From positions 388,985 through 452,984 of the forward strand of contig CAUYUJ010012670.1 in assembly GCA_963575745.1 (NCBI GenBank): a DNA stretch of 64,000 nt, read 5' to 3'. The translations under genes and the position numbers were made by a program. The notes under the pieces were generated by a model, which was not told the DNA's origin, searched no databases, and saw only the letters and a list, made by a program, of their open reading frames with translations. This DNA is from Prorocentrum cordatum. Taxonomy: Eukaryota; Sar; Dinophyceae; Prorocentrales; Prorocentraceae. Of the stretch, positions 1 to 10,665 are shown in pieces (position 1 is the first letter of the stretch; the number at the start of each line of letters is the position of its first letter).

Positions 1-434
1 GTCTGAGCATCCATCCCCACCCAAGGTATGACTCCAGCCTGTGTAGTTTGAAACACAGTAACACTGCACTTAGTAAGTACATCTAAATATTCCCCCAAGT
101 GGTCCACATCACGCATCACACATGGTAGATACACTGATGTAACTAGAGCACCCCTGAATTCAACACACGCAAATCGTACCCCACTCCGTCGAGCAATCAC
201 ATGTGGTGCCCAATCCCTGCACCATGCAACCGCCGCCTTGGAGCAGGAGCTAAAGTGAATCTCCCATCCACATCTGTTAAAAGTATTTGCACTAGTATGC
301 TCACACTCTTGCAGACACACCATGTGAATTGACCTGGCTTCACATGCAGCGACCAGGTTGGGTACTTGACCGTCGGATATTTTCTGCACATTCCAGGTTG
401 CGACCACGGTCTCTGTCGCAGCCCTACCGCCCCG
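1..434 (-). pseudogene. LINE endonuclease domain (exonuclease-endonuclease-phosphatase fold), N-terminal part
   Basis: My translation of the minus strand gives TWNVQKISDG near 400-375, then IHMVCLQECE near 325-300, then WVGMDAQ at the window edge. These match the first motifs of the EEP endonucleases that nick target DNA for LINE insertion: the xWN start, the catalytic LQE, and the hydrophobic-GxDxN-like strand. The frame is open for about 145 codons after an in-frame TGA at 437-435 that separates it from the ORF1-like part. The C-terminal half (SDH motif) lies outside the window. Retroviral integrase or DNase I are poorer fits because of the ORF1-like neighbour. Confidence 0.7.
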
Positions 435-1803
435 TCAATGATTCGGGCACCGTAGTGTCTGAAGAAACTGCACCTGATAAATATCGGGCTCAACGTGTGT
501 CAGATTATCACCATAGAGATTCCATCCTTTTGTCGGTCCCCATTCTGCAATCAAAGTCTTTTGTGTAGTATCATCAGCATTCGGCATATACCACATATGT
601 CATTGGCGGACCCGTCTCACCTCGAAGAATAGCCGTCGCATTTTTCTTGATATCAGAAAATAGTGCTTGAAACCGTCCTACCGCCCGAACATGTTCTATC
701 TTCCATGGCTGGCATTCAACTTGAAATCGCACATTGGGAGGCAATGAAGTGAGTCCCCGCCTGTAGTCATTCTCCCACACACGTTTCGCTTCCCATAGGA
801 TCTCAGAGGATGTACCTGGCTTGAAATAGATCCTACCCCTCGTGTACGGCCAATATCTACCAGTATTCTCCTGAACCGTCCGATCCAAGTCCAGTGCCAC
901 CCTCTGTGTAGCATCAATTTGTTTAGAGTCAATAAGACCATTCATCGCCGTCGTCAGTGCCTCCTGTGAAAGAGCCTCCCGCTGACGTATCTCACGGTTC
1001 CTCCATCCCTCCCTTGAAACCCATCCCTTGAACTCAACATAACGTGGATTCCAAGCAGGATCGTGCCTGTCCGCACCCGCCTTCGTGGATCCACTTGCTA
1101 CCGACAGCCCGTCCCCCTGCTTGAGCTTCTGAACTTCATTGGTGAGGTCCTGGATCGCCGATTCTGTTTTTGATACCCTGGAGTCCAGAGATGTTTTCAG
1201 ACCGTCCATTTCCGTACGAATAGAGTTCCTGAACGATTGCATGTCTGCCGTCATAGTCTGTTGTCCCGTCATGATGGATCGAAACATCTGTTCAATATCA
1301 AGGCCAGCTTCCTGGGCAACCTCATTCGCACCCAACGTTTGTCCCGCACCTCCTCCTTCTCCTTTCCCTCCTCCTTTGACATTGCGAGCACGTACAGCTC
1401 TAGCAAACGCCCCACCCCCATCATCAATTGTCACGTCCTGTCCCACCGCATGCAAGCCTGGAGCACCTGAAACTGAAGAACCTGCTGGCATCGCTGGTGC
1501 AACACCTGAAACTGAAGAACCTGCTGCCGCCATCTTCCTTTTGTGGCTGCGTAAGATATTGAAATCGTAACCTTCACCCTGCACGAAGTGGTTACGCAAG
1601 ATATTGAAATCGTAACCTTCACCCTGTACAAACGGTACTGTTGGTGTGAGCGATGGCACACAAATAACAGCTCTCCTGTCACCTCGAGGTGTCCCGACCT
1701 GTCTAGCAAGATAGTCCCAGTCCGCGTGACTGAAGTCGGATCCCCAGCACTCCGTCGTTCCAAGAGAGAGGAAAAGAGACAATTGCAGCAGTACAGGCCG
1801 CAA
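435..1803 (-). pseudogene. LINE ORF1-like protein, frameshifted
   Basis: A 409-codon open frame (574-1803) continues in another frame after about position 590 as MPNADDTTQKTLIAEW and ends at TGA 437-435, so a frameshift splits it. It begins at a TTG; the first ATG I can place is near 1532, just after a 45-bp in-frame direct repeat encoding GEGYDFNILR twice (about 1550-1640). The protein has a Gly/Ala-rich N-terminal half with a duplicated AGSSVSG motif, a stretch likely to be coiled coil (about 1230-1100, heptad-like DGLKTSLDSRVSKTESAI), and a C-terminal part with RYWPYTRGRIYFKPG. No zinc knuckle is visible. The ORF1 assignment rests on position before the endonuclease and the coiled coil, not on a recognised domain. 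Confidence 0.5.
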
Positions 1804-1978
1804 GCAGGTGCAGGCCGCCTAGCACACACAATAACAAAAACAAGTGCAGCGGCCTAGCTGACCTCGATCTCGCTGAACCCGAAGAAGACGAAGAAGGCAG
1901 CGATGGCTGCCGCGCCGCCCGCGGCGACGCACCCCCCTCCCACACGCTAGACGCCTGTGGGATCCAGACGCCTTGTCC

Positions 1979-2308
1979 ACTTGGTAGCGTCCAAAACCCG
2001 GAGAGCAAAGAGAACACACACCGTAAAGCTTTCCTGGCGAGCCCTCGGACGCTCTCGCGAAGCGCTTCTGCCGCTCTGGGGGGCTCCCCTGCAGCGCTTC
2101 TGAAGTGCTGCCAGGAACGCTTCCCCGCGCGCCTGCACGCGTGCAGGCGCGCGTTGACGCTTGCCGGAAGCTCTCCCGGACCGCTGCCGGGTCGGGCGAA
2201 CTGCTGCGGGGATCGTGGATCGGCGGACATGGGCTGCTGGCGGGCACCACCACCGTCTGGCTCCTAATCTAAAGCCCTCTAGCTCTCAGAGAGCTCTCCG
2301 GGAAAAAC
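1979..2308 (+). repeat. P-family repeat, palindrome-bearing unit
   Basis: The unit starts ACTTGGTAGCGTCCAAAACC and ends near CTCTCAGAGAGCTCTCCGGG. It contains the family's central palindrome in degenerate form (about 2128-2160) and the GCAGCGCTTC/GAAGCGCTGC dyad. The same unit recurs in both orientations across the window. Confidence 0.8.
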
Positions 2309-2762
2309 CCGGATAGCCAAGGGAGAGACGCGCGCGCACGGGTCTCGCCCCGGTCTCGCCCCGGCCTTCGCCGCGCGTGCTCCCGCTCTCGCCCCAGACT
2401 GCTCCGCGCGCGGTTTCCGCGTGTAGTGCGGACAGACGCACGTCTTACACGTGCGCGGAGGCGCTGGAAAGCGCGCAAAGAGGAGCTCGACGGTCGCTGG
2501 AAAGCGCCCCTGCTGCGCTTCTGAAACGCTGACAGCGATGCCACCACGTGTGCCTGCATGCGTGGAAGCGCGCTGTCTGGGTGCTTTGCGAGGCTGGGGT
2601 GCTTTGCTTCGCGAGGGCTCTGGAGCACGTTGGGAACATTGAAACAGGCGCTCCGGGACACGCGGCAGGATCCGGGAAGTCTCAGAAAGGATCGTGGAGC
2701 GATGAGCGCGGGAGTGCGGCGACGCACGCGCACCTGCCGGCTTCTCTTCAAGAGGCTCTCCA
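2309..2762. repeat. GC-rich segment with a degraded P-family copy
   Basis: From 2309 to 2440 the sequence is GC-rich with the short repeat GTCTCGCCCCG. From about 2450 to 2760 it resembles a diverged P unit (CTGCTGCGCTTCTGAAACGC, GTGCCTGCATGCGTGG, GGATCGTGGAGCG). No gene is supported. Confidence 0.5.
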
Positions 2763-3204
2763 CTGGGCGCAGGCGGTAAACCGTCAACCTTTCTTACCGC
2801 CGGGAGACTCGTAGAGCTTCCTTTCCCGAGAAAAGCCGGAAGCTTTCTCTTCCGATTCTAAGCACTTTTACGCGTGCAAGGAGCCTTACGAGGTTCCCGG
2901 CGGTGGTTGACGGTTCACCACCGGCGCCAGTATCTCGTAGAGCTCTTCGTCATCGATGAGCTGAAGGAAGAACTCGTAGAGATTCCCTAAGTTAGTTGCT
3001 GGAAGCTTAAGAGTAATTCCGGGGCGCTGGAGAGCTAGTTGGCAAGAAAATCTCGACGGACCTGTTGGTGACTTTCGGTCGGTTGAAAATTTGTTTCTCG
3101 AAATTCCCGGAGAGCTCTCTGAAGCTAGAGGGTTTTAGATTAGAAGCCGGACGGTGGTAGTGCCCGCCAGCAGCCCATCTCCGCCGGCCCACGATCCCCG
3201 CAGC
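2763..3204. repeat. Mosaic of truncated repeat ends
   Basis: In order: an F1 head hairpin with ACTCGTAGAGCTTCC (2763-2825), an inverted F3 head ending GCGCCAGT (to about 2933), an inverted F2/F3 tail tip, an inverted F1 tail (about 2965-3110), and a P fragment (about 3100-3204). Each piece is cut short, so the segment records several joining events. Confidence 0.65.
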
Positions 3205-3612
3205 AGTTCGGCATCGATGAGCTAGAGGAATTCCGGCGCGGGGTGGAGCTAGTTGGTCGACCCGACGAGAAGAGACAATGTGATAACTTTGGGTCGGTTT
3301 TCCCAAGATTTGAAAGATATTTGACAATTCGTTTTGAGAAACCAGATTTTTCGCACCTGTAATGGCTTATGCCGCGTCTGCCAGTCAAATTCGCAGGTCC
3401 GTAGGTGCAGTATTACTATCAAAACACTTGGAGGAACCGTCTGGATAAAAACATAAAAACGTGATTTTTCGTGTTTTTCGTGTCTTGCTCCAGACGCTTC
3501 CTTTATGTGTACCGAGGAGCACCGTGCGAGAAAAGAGCTGTACGAGGGCCCCGGCGGTAACCTGGTCGACGGTTTACCGCCAGTTCCAAGTCTCCGCCGG
3601 TCCACGATCCCC
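3205..3612 (-). repeat. F2 unit, inverted
   Basis: The body reads CATCGATGAGCTAGAGG, GTGGAGCTAGTTGG, GAAAGATATTTGACAATTC, then a diverged head with GAGCTGTACGAGGG and the hairpin GGCGGTAACCTGG...ACGGTTTACCGCC near 3550-3585. It is followed by a P fragment that is interrupted at 3660. Confidence 0.75.
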
Positions 3613-3659
3613 GCAGCAGTTCGCCCGACCCGGCAGCGGGTCCGGGAGAGCTTCTGGCA

Positions 3660-4848
3660 TGAGAGAACAACAAGCCGACACCAGCACCAAGAAAGTATTT
3701 GTTTCACGAAATGTCGAATTGCGTTTTAGTCCAGCGCGAGCCCGCCCTGGCCTGAGGAATCGCAGAGTGGGCGAGGAGGACGGGGAAGGGAGACGTCGCG
3801 CAGCACGCAGGAGGGAAAGCAGGAAATAACAAGTGCAAGCGAGAAGCGGAACTAGCGGGCGCTCTCGGGAGAAGAGGGAGAGAAGAGGGAAGGCTGCGGC
3901 ATCCCCCATGGCTGAAGCTTCACTCCCCCCACCGCCGCCCTCCACCACGCCTACCCCCGCCCGCCCGCCCCCCTCTCATTCCCCCCACCCCTCACCCACC
4001 CTGTGTCCGCCCGCGTCGCATCCCTGACCCTCGTCTGGCCCGACACCAAGGCCCGACGAGCTCGAATCCACCGCTCTCCGCGAAAGGGGGCGCTGGCCGC
4101 CCGTCGCGGCCCGGGCATAAGACCGTGGCCCCCTCTTGACCCAAGCCCGCAGCCCGTGGCAACCTTCCGAAATCGTCGAGGGGTTCAGCTCGCACATGGG
4201 GCCGCCGTTCCAGTGGGGGTCTTGGTGGTGGCGTCGGCTTCTTGATGTTGCCGGGAACAAAAAGCCGGCACCAGCACCAAGACGCCACTGGGAAAGTTCG
4301 GAGCGCTTTCCCTGTGGGGGCTGAGCGACCCAACGAAGCCAAGAAAGCTTGAGATGGCTCGCACTGCTCTCCGACTTTGCAAGCCATGGTGCTTCCATGA
4401 TCGAGAAACGCCCCATGCAGCTCATGGCGCCCCTGAGGCACACGGGGCTCCCATGGCCCGCGGGGTTTCCAAGGCTCAGAAACCATATGTGGCCCTGACG
4501 AGTCAGGGAGCCCATGGTGCCCGCGCGGCATGCTGGGCCAGCGCGGCGCGTTGGGCTTATGCGCGCTGCGGCGCGCGTTCGGCCCATCAAGCCCTTTGTG
4601 GGCCTTGTGGGGTTCATGGGGCTGGCTGGGTTCGCACGGCCTGCGGGCCTCGCGCGGCCCACAGAAATCCGAACGCTCACTTGGGGAATTCGAGACGGTC
4701 CGTTATGTTCCCACGCGCTCAGAGCTGGCATTCATCAGCGCCGGACACGCGAACCCGAAGACACGGACGACGGCATTCAACAGAGACTGCAATGTTTTCT
4801 TTTCCAGTGGCTTCTTGGTGTTGGTGTCGGGTTCCTGTGCGCCGATGG
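3660..4848. mobile_element. 1.2-kb inserted element with internal paired inverted repeats and a 5-bp target duplication
   Basis: The P-family motif AGCTTCTGGCA stops at about 3659 and resumes as TGGCAAGCGTCTACG at about 4848, giving a likely TGGCA target-site duplication. Inside, a roughly 30-bp motif containing GCCGACACCAGCACCAAG occurs directly at 3668-3694 and 4261-4296 and inverted at 4207-4246 and 4799-4833. The insert therefore looks like two side-by-side modules of about 577 bp, each bounded by the same inverted repeats but with unlike interiors (one C-rich, one rich in GGCCCATGG-type sequence). No transposase frame is visible, so it would be non-autonomous. Confidence 0.6.
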
Positions 4849-4903
4849 CAAGCGTCTACGCGTGCCTGCACGCGTGCAGGCACGCGTGGAAGCGTTCCTG
4901 GAA
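4849..4903 (-). repeat. P-family fragment resumed after the insertion, with a perfect 30-bp palindrome
   Basis: The palindrome is at 4858-4887, half-site ACGCGTGCCTGCACG followed by its exact reverse complement. The unit is cut at 4903, where an F1 head begins. Confidence 0.85.
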
Positions 4904-6106
4904 GCACTGGACGCCGGCGGTAATCCGTCAACCTTTCTTACCGCCGGGGGACTCGTAGAGCTTCCTTGCTATGTATAATGTCCAAAGAATTGGCAGAGAA
5001 CGAATAGTTTTTCAGCCTCCGCTGATAGCAGACTCACATACAAGACTGAGTTCAGAGCTCTAGATGCAACAGACGCACGCGCCCGATGATGCTGAATCGA
5101 TTGATGTGCGCACGAGCTGTGTGGCCCTCCCACATTTCGAGTTAAGTACAGAAAACCGACAGCATCTGTCAAGATGACTCGAATAATACAAATAGGTTCG
5201 CGGACCTAGCTCGAGTAGCAGACCGAGTTCAGACCTCTAGATGCCATAGATGAACGCGCCTGATGATTTCGAATGGTTTCTGTAAGTATCAAGTGTGTAG
5301 CTGTCCTACAGCTCGAGTTGAGTCCAGAAAGCCGACAGCATCTGTCAAGATGACCCGAATAATACGAATAGGTTCGTGAACATAGCTCGAGTAGCAGACT
5401 TTTAGATGCAACAGATGCACGCGTCTGATGATTTGAAATGGGTTTCTGAAAACTCCAGCTCTGTAGCTGTCCTCCAGCTCGAGTTAAAACCGACAGCGCC
5501 TATTGAGATGACTCGAATAATACGAATAGTTTCGCGGACCTAGCTCGGGTAGTAGACTGAGTTCAGACCTCTAGATGCAACAGACGAACGCGCCTGATGA
5601 TTCTAAGAGGGTTTCTGATAATATCAGCTCTGTGGCTGTCCTACAGCTCGAGTTAAGTACAGCAAACCAACAGCACCTATTGAGATGACTCATATAATAC
5701 GAATAGTTTCGCGGACCTAGCTCGGGTAGCAGACCGAGTTCAGAGCTCTAGATGCAACAGACGAACGCGCCTGATGATTCTAAGTAGGTTTCTGTTAATA
5801 TCAGCTCTGTAGCTGTCCTGTAGCTCGAGTTATGTTCAGACAACCGCCACCGCGTGTCAAGATGACCCGAAACAACCGATCCCGCCTCAGTGCTTTTTGG
5901 CAGTAATATCTACCCGATCGATCTGAGATTAAGACGGCGAGCGGGAATAAGATCGAATATCACGGGAAAAAATACTAGAGCTCAAACGAATGGTTGAATT
6001 TCGAGAACAAAATTTTCAACCGACCAAAAGTCAGAAAAAAGTCCGTCGAGATTTTTCTGGCCAACTAGCTCTCCAGCGCCCCGGAATTACTCTTAAGCTT
6101 CTAGCA
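4904..6106 (+). repeat. F1 unit with five satellite monomers
   Basis: The head hairpin (GGCGGTAATCCGTCAACC ... TTACCGCC) is followed by ACTCGTAGAGCTTCC and a TATGTATAATG stretch. Five satellite monomers follow, with their GATGCAACAGACG-type marker near 5063, 5240, 5413, 5573 and 5750, so the period is about 160-180 bp. The tail (CCGATCCCGCC, GGCGAGCGGGAATAAGATCG, CAACTAGCTCTCCAGCGCCC) lacks its last bases because another unit starts at 6107. Confidence 0.8.
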
Positions 6107-6644
6107 ACTGGGATCCGGCCGGAAACCGTCAAGCAGGTAACCGCCGGGAGCCTCGTAGAGCTCTGTTCTCGAGCGGCGCTGCGCATACGAAAAAAGCTTT
6201 CTCAAGCGTGACGACAAAAGCTCGAAAAATACGTTTTTTTAGAATTTTGCATCTTCGTTTTGTGGACCTAGCTCGAGTGCCAGACTGAGTTGAGACCTCT
6301 CGATGCGAAAAAAGAACGCGCCAGGTGATACTGGATCGGTTTATATGCGTACCAGCTCTGTAGCTCTTCTAAATCTTCAGTTAAGGGAAACCAACAGCAC
6401 CTCTCAGATCACTCGTAACATACGAATAGCTTCGCGGATCTAGCTCGAGTAGCAGACCGAGTTCAGACCTCTCGATGGAACAGACAAACGCGCCTGATGA
6501 TTCTGAATCGGTTTCTGTAATTAGCAGCTCCGTAGCTCTCTAAATCTTGAGAGAAGTACAGAAAACCGTCAACGCGTGTCAAGATGCTCGAAACGGCCGA
6601 CGTCTCCCTCAAGTCTTTTGATAGTAATATTGCAGCTACGGAAG
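6107..6644 (+). repeat. H unit: F2-like head joined to satellite monomers
   Basis: An F2-type head (ACTGGGATCCGGCCGG, GCCTCGTAGAGCTCTG, CGGCGCTGCGCATACG) runs into about two satellite monomers and then GTCTTTTGATAGTAATATTG, a piece of F2 body. The same junctions recur at 10843, 17456, 31570 and 32561, so this is a stable hybrid family. Confidence 0.7.
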
Positions 6645-7845
6645 ATTCCCGGAGATCTCTCTGAGAGCTAGAAGGTTTGAGATTAGAAGCTGGACGGTGG
6701 TGGTGCCTGCCAGCAGCCCATCTCCGCCGGTCCAGGATCCTCGCAGCGACCTGTAAAACGTCGCAGCTGGTCCGGGAGAGCTTCCGGCAAGCGTCTACGC
6801 GTGCCTGCACGCGCGCAGGCACGCGTGGAAGCGTTCCTGGCAGCGCTTCAGAAGCGCTGCAGGGAAGCCCCCCAGAGCTCCAGCAGCGCTTCACGAGGGC
6901 GTCCGAGGGCTCGCCAGGAAAAGCTTTCCGGCGTGTGTGTGCGTGTTCTCTTTGCTCTCCCGGTTTTTCCGAGAGAGCTCTCTGAGAGCTAGAGGGTTTT
7001 AGATTAGAAGCCAGACGGAGGTGGTGCCCGCCAGCAGCCCATCTTCGCCGCTCCAGAATCCCCGGAGAAAGTTGTTTCACCCGGCAGCGGGTCCGGGAGC
7101 GCTTCCGGCAAGCGTCCACGCGTGCCTGCACGCGTGCAGGCACGCGTGGAAGCTTTCCTGGCAGTGCTTCAGAAGCACTGCAGGGAGCCCCCCAGAGCTC
7201 CAGAAGCGCTTCACGAGAGCGTCCGAGGGCACGCCAGGAAAGCTTTCCGGCGTGTGTTTTTTTCCCGGGGAGCTCTCTGAGAGCTAGAAGGTTTTAGATT
7301 AGAAGCGGGACGGTGGTGGTGCCCGCCAGGAGCTCCTCCACGGCGGTCAACGTCCGCCGCAGCAATTCGCCCGAGCCGGAAGCCCGTCCGGGAGCGCTTC
7401 CGGCACGCGTCCACGCGTGCCTGCACGCGTGCAGGCACGCGTGGAAGCGTTCCTGGCAGCGCTTCAGAAGCGCTGCAGGGGAGCCCCCCAGAGCTCTTTA
7501 GGAAAGATTTCCCGTTCCCGAGGGCTCTTCGACATCCGGGTTGTGGACGCTACCAAGTTGCTCTCCGGTCTTTGCCGCCAGCAGCCCATCTTCGCCGCTC
7601 CAGAATCCCCGCAGCGCCTCGTGTGAGGTCGCAGCGGGTCCGGGAGCGCTTCCGGCACGCGTCCACGCGCGCCTGGACGCGTGCAGGCACGCGCGGAAGC
7701 GTTCCTGGCAGCGCTTTCGAGCGCTGGGAGCCCCCCAGACCTCTCCCGGGAAGAGTTCCCCTTCCCGGGGGTCTTTTCGCTCTCTGGGTTTTGGACGCTA
7801 CCAAGTGGACGCTACCAAGTTGCTCTCCGGTCTTTGCTCTCCGGG
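6645..7845 (-). repeat. Array of four inverted P-family units
   Basis: Units begin near 6645, 6966, 7262 and 7565. Each carries GGAGAGCTCTCTGAGAGC, GATTAGAAGC, the GC-rich palindrome (6797-6826, 7116-7149, 7411-7444, about 7660-7690) and GCAGCGCTTCAGAAGCGCTGC. The palindromes at 7116-7149 and 7411-7444 are perfect over 34 bp. Confidence 0.8.
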
Positions 7846-8532
7846 CTTCTCTTCGTCATCGATGAGCTAGAGAAATTCCGGCGCGGGGTGAAGCTAGTTG
7901 GCCGACCCGGCCTTAAGAGACAAAGTGGTGACTTTGGGTCGGTTTTGCTAAGATTTGAAAGATATTTGACTATTAATGTTGAGAAACCAGATTTTTCGCA
8001 CCTGTAGTGGGTTATGCCGCGTCTGCCAGTCAAATTCTCAGGTTCGTAGGTGCAGTATTACTATCAAAACACTCGGAGGAACCGACGTTGGATAAAAACA
8101 GAAAAACGTGATTTTTCAATTTTTTCGTGTCTCGCTCCAGAAGCTTTCTTCATGTGTTCCGAGAAGCGCGGTGTGAGGAAGAGCTCTACAAGGGTCCCGG
8201 CGGTAACCTGGTTGACGGTTTACCGCCGGTTCCCAGTACCTCGTAGAGCTCTTTGTCATCGATGAGCTAGAGGAATTCAGGCGGGGTGGAGCTAGGTGGC
8301 CGACCCGACCAAAATAGACACTGTGACAACTTTGGCTGGGTTTTGCTGAGATTTGAAAGATATTTGACAATTCATATTAAGAAAGCAAATTTTTCGCACC
8401 TGTAGTGGGTTATGCCGCGTCTGCCAGTCAAATTCTCAGGTCCGTAGGTGCCTTATTATTCTTAAAACACTTGGAGCAACCGACTTTGGATAAAAACCGA
8501 AAAAATAATTATTTTTCGAGTTTTTCGGCTCT
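7846..8532 (-). repeat. Two inverted F2 units, head to tail
   Basis: The first ends in a complete inverted head (GAGCTCTACAAGGGTCCCGG, hairpin, GGTTCCCAGT at about 8242). The second starts at once with ACCTCGTAGAGCTCTTTGTC and is cut near 8530, before its head. Confidence 0.75.
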
Positions 8533-8932
8533 TCCTTAGAAGCTTCCTTCATCATCGATGAGCTAGAGAAATTCCGGCGCAGGTTGGAGCGAGTTGGCCG
8601 ACCCGACCAGCGCAGTGGTGTTGGGTCGGTTTTGGTAATATTTGAAAGATATTTGACAATTCATTTTAAGAAAGCGGATTTCTTGCACCGTGGAAGACTA
8701 TGAGGGCCTCTGCGTCTTAATCTGCGCTCCGTCGGCGCACTTTTACTATCGAAACACTTGGAGCAACCATCTTCATGTCGACATGAAAACAATTTGTTTT
8801 GCCTTTTTCGAGAAATGCTTCCAGAAGCTCTCTCTTTCGATTCTGAGCGCTCTCACGTGCGGAAGGAGCTCTACGAGGTTCCCGGCGGTGACCAGGTTGA
8901 CGGTTCACCGCCGGCGCCAGTTCCGGGGCGCT
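8533..8932 (-). repeat. F3 unit, inverted
   Basis: The tail piece CATCGATGAGCTAGAG is followed by an F3-specific body (CTATGAGGGCCTCTGCGTC, CATGTCGACATGAA) and the F3 head: GAGCTCTACGAGG, hairpin GGCGGTGACCAGG...ACGGTTCACCGCC, GGCGCCAGT. CATGTCGACATG at about 8774 is a perfect 12-bp palindrome. Confidence 0.75.
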
Positions 8933-10665
8933 GGAGAGTTAGTTGGCACAAAATCTCGACGGCCTTTTTGCTGACTTCTGGTCGGTTCAAAATTTTGTTC
9001 TCGAAATTCAAATTCGTTAAAGCTCTAGTATTTTTTCTCCTGATATTCGATATTATTTCCGCTCGCCGTCTAGATCTCAGCTCGATCGGGTACCTTTTAC
9101 TGCCAAAAAAGAGGCAGGCGGGATCGGCCGTTTCGAGTTATCTCGACATGCGTTGTCGGTTTGTTGTACTTAACTCGAGCTATAGGACAGCTACAGAGCT
9201 AATACTTACAGAAACCGATTCAGAATGATGAGGCGCGTTCGTCTGTTGAACCCAGAGCTCTGAACTCGGTCTGCTACTCGAGCTAGGTCTGCAAAACTAT
9301 TCGTACTGTTCGAGTCATCTTCAGAGGTGTTGGTTTTCTGCACTTAACTCGGGCTGGAGGGGGGCTACAGGGCTCGTAATCACAGGAACCGATTCGGAGA
9401 CATCTGGCGCGTCCGCCTGTCGCATAGAGAGGTCTGAACTCGGTCTGCTACTCGAGCTAGATTCGAAACTATTCGTATTGTTCGAGTCACCTTGAGAGGT
9501 GCTGTCGATTATCGCACGTAACTCGGGCTCTAGGAGGGCTACAGAGCTGATACGCACAAGAAACTGATTCGATATTATCGTGCGGGCTCGTCTGTTGCAG
9601 CCAGAGGTCTGAGCTGGGTTTGCTACTCGGGCTAGGCCCGCAAAACTATTCGCATTCTTCAAGTCACCTTGGCAGGTGTTGTCACTTTTCTGTATTAAAC
9701 TCGGGCTGTAGGATAGCTACGAGCTGGTACGCACAGCAAACGATCCAGAAGCATCAGGGGCGTTCGGCTGTTGTACCGAGAGGTTTGAAATCGCTCGGGC
9801 TGAAAAACTATTCGTTCTTTACATTTTTTTGACATTATATATGGCCAGGAAGCTCTACGAGTCCCCCGGCGGTAAGAAAGGTTGACGGCTTACCGCTGGC
9901 GCCCAGTAATTCCGGCGCGCTGAAGAGCTAGTTGGCAAGAAAAATCTCGACGGACCTTTTGCTGACTTTGGTCGGTTGAAGTTTTTCTGTACTTAACTCG
10001 AGCTATAGGACAGCTACAGAGCTGATACTTACAGACAGACACCGATTGAGAATCATCAGGCGCGCTCGTCCGTTGCATCCAGAGGTCTGAACTCGGTCTG
10101 CTGCCCGAGCTAGGTCCGCGAAACTATGCGTATTGTTCGAGTCATCTTGAGAGGTGCTGTCGGTTTTCTGCACTTAAGTCGGGTTGTAGGGGGTCTACAG
10201 GGCTGGTAATCACAGGAATCGATTTGGAGACATCAGACGCGTCTGCCTGCCGCATTTAGAGGTCTGAACTCGGTCTGCTACTCGAGCTAGTTTCGCGAAA
10301 CTATTCGTATTGTTCGAGTCATCTTGAGAGGTGCTGTCGATTCTCGCACGTAACTCGGGCTGTAGGAGAGCTACAGAGCAGATACGCACAGAAACTGATT
10401 CGATATCATCGTGCGCGTTTGTCTGTTGCATCCAGAGGTCTGAACTCGGTTTGCTACTCGGGCTAGGTCCGCAAAACTATTCGTATTCTTCAAAATGAAT
10501 TTGGCAGGTGTTGTCACTTTTCTGCATTGAACTCGGATAGGATTGCTACGAGCTGGTACGCACAGCAAACGATCCAGAAGCATCAGGGGCGCTCGGCTGT
10601 TGCATCGAGAGGTCTGAAATCGCTCGGGCTGAAAAACTATTCGTTCTCTGCAATTTGTTTAATAT
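8933..10665 (-). repeat. Two inverted F1 units with satellite monomers
   Basis: Unit one runs from an incomplete tail (GGGGCGCTGGAGAGTTAG) through monomers at about 9150-9830 to a full head ending CTGGCGCCCAGT (9907). Unit two starts with a truncated tail at 9908 and stops near 10665 before its hairpin, where an F2 head begins. Monomers show GAGGTCTGAACTCGGTCTGC and TTCGAGTCATCTTGAGAGG, period about 180 bp. Confidence 0.8.

Larger units (their letters stand above)
1..1860 (-). mobile_element. 5' part of a decayed non-LTR (LINE) retrotransposon, cut by the window edge
   Basis: Reading the minus strand from about 1860 downwards there is a Gly/Ala-rich ORF1-like region and then an apurinic-type endonuclease start, the usual order in LINEs. 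The element runs off the left edge, so its reverse transcriptase is not visible. At least one frameshift (near 590) and one in-frame TGA (437-435) break the reading frames, so this copy looks dead. The right boundary is approximate; a P-family repeat begins at 1979. Confidence 0.7.

Noticed and set aside
3833-4978. Several overlapping frames of 120-250 codons in the GC-rich insert
   Set aside because: All are low-complexity, mutually overlapping on both strands and bounded by inverted repeats, so they are better seen as transposon interior.
9150-9830. tRNA-like B-box (GTTCGAGTC) in the satellite monomer, suggesting a tRNA-derived SINE
   Set aside because: No matching A box at the right distance and no cloverleaf can be drawn. 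The match covers only nine bases.
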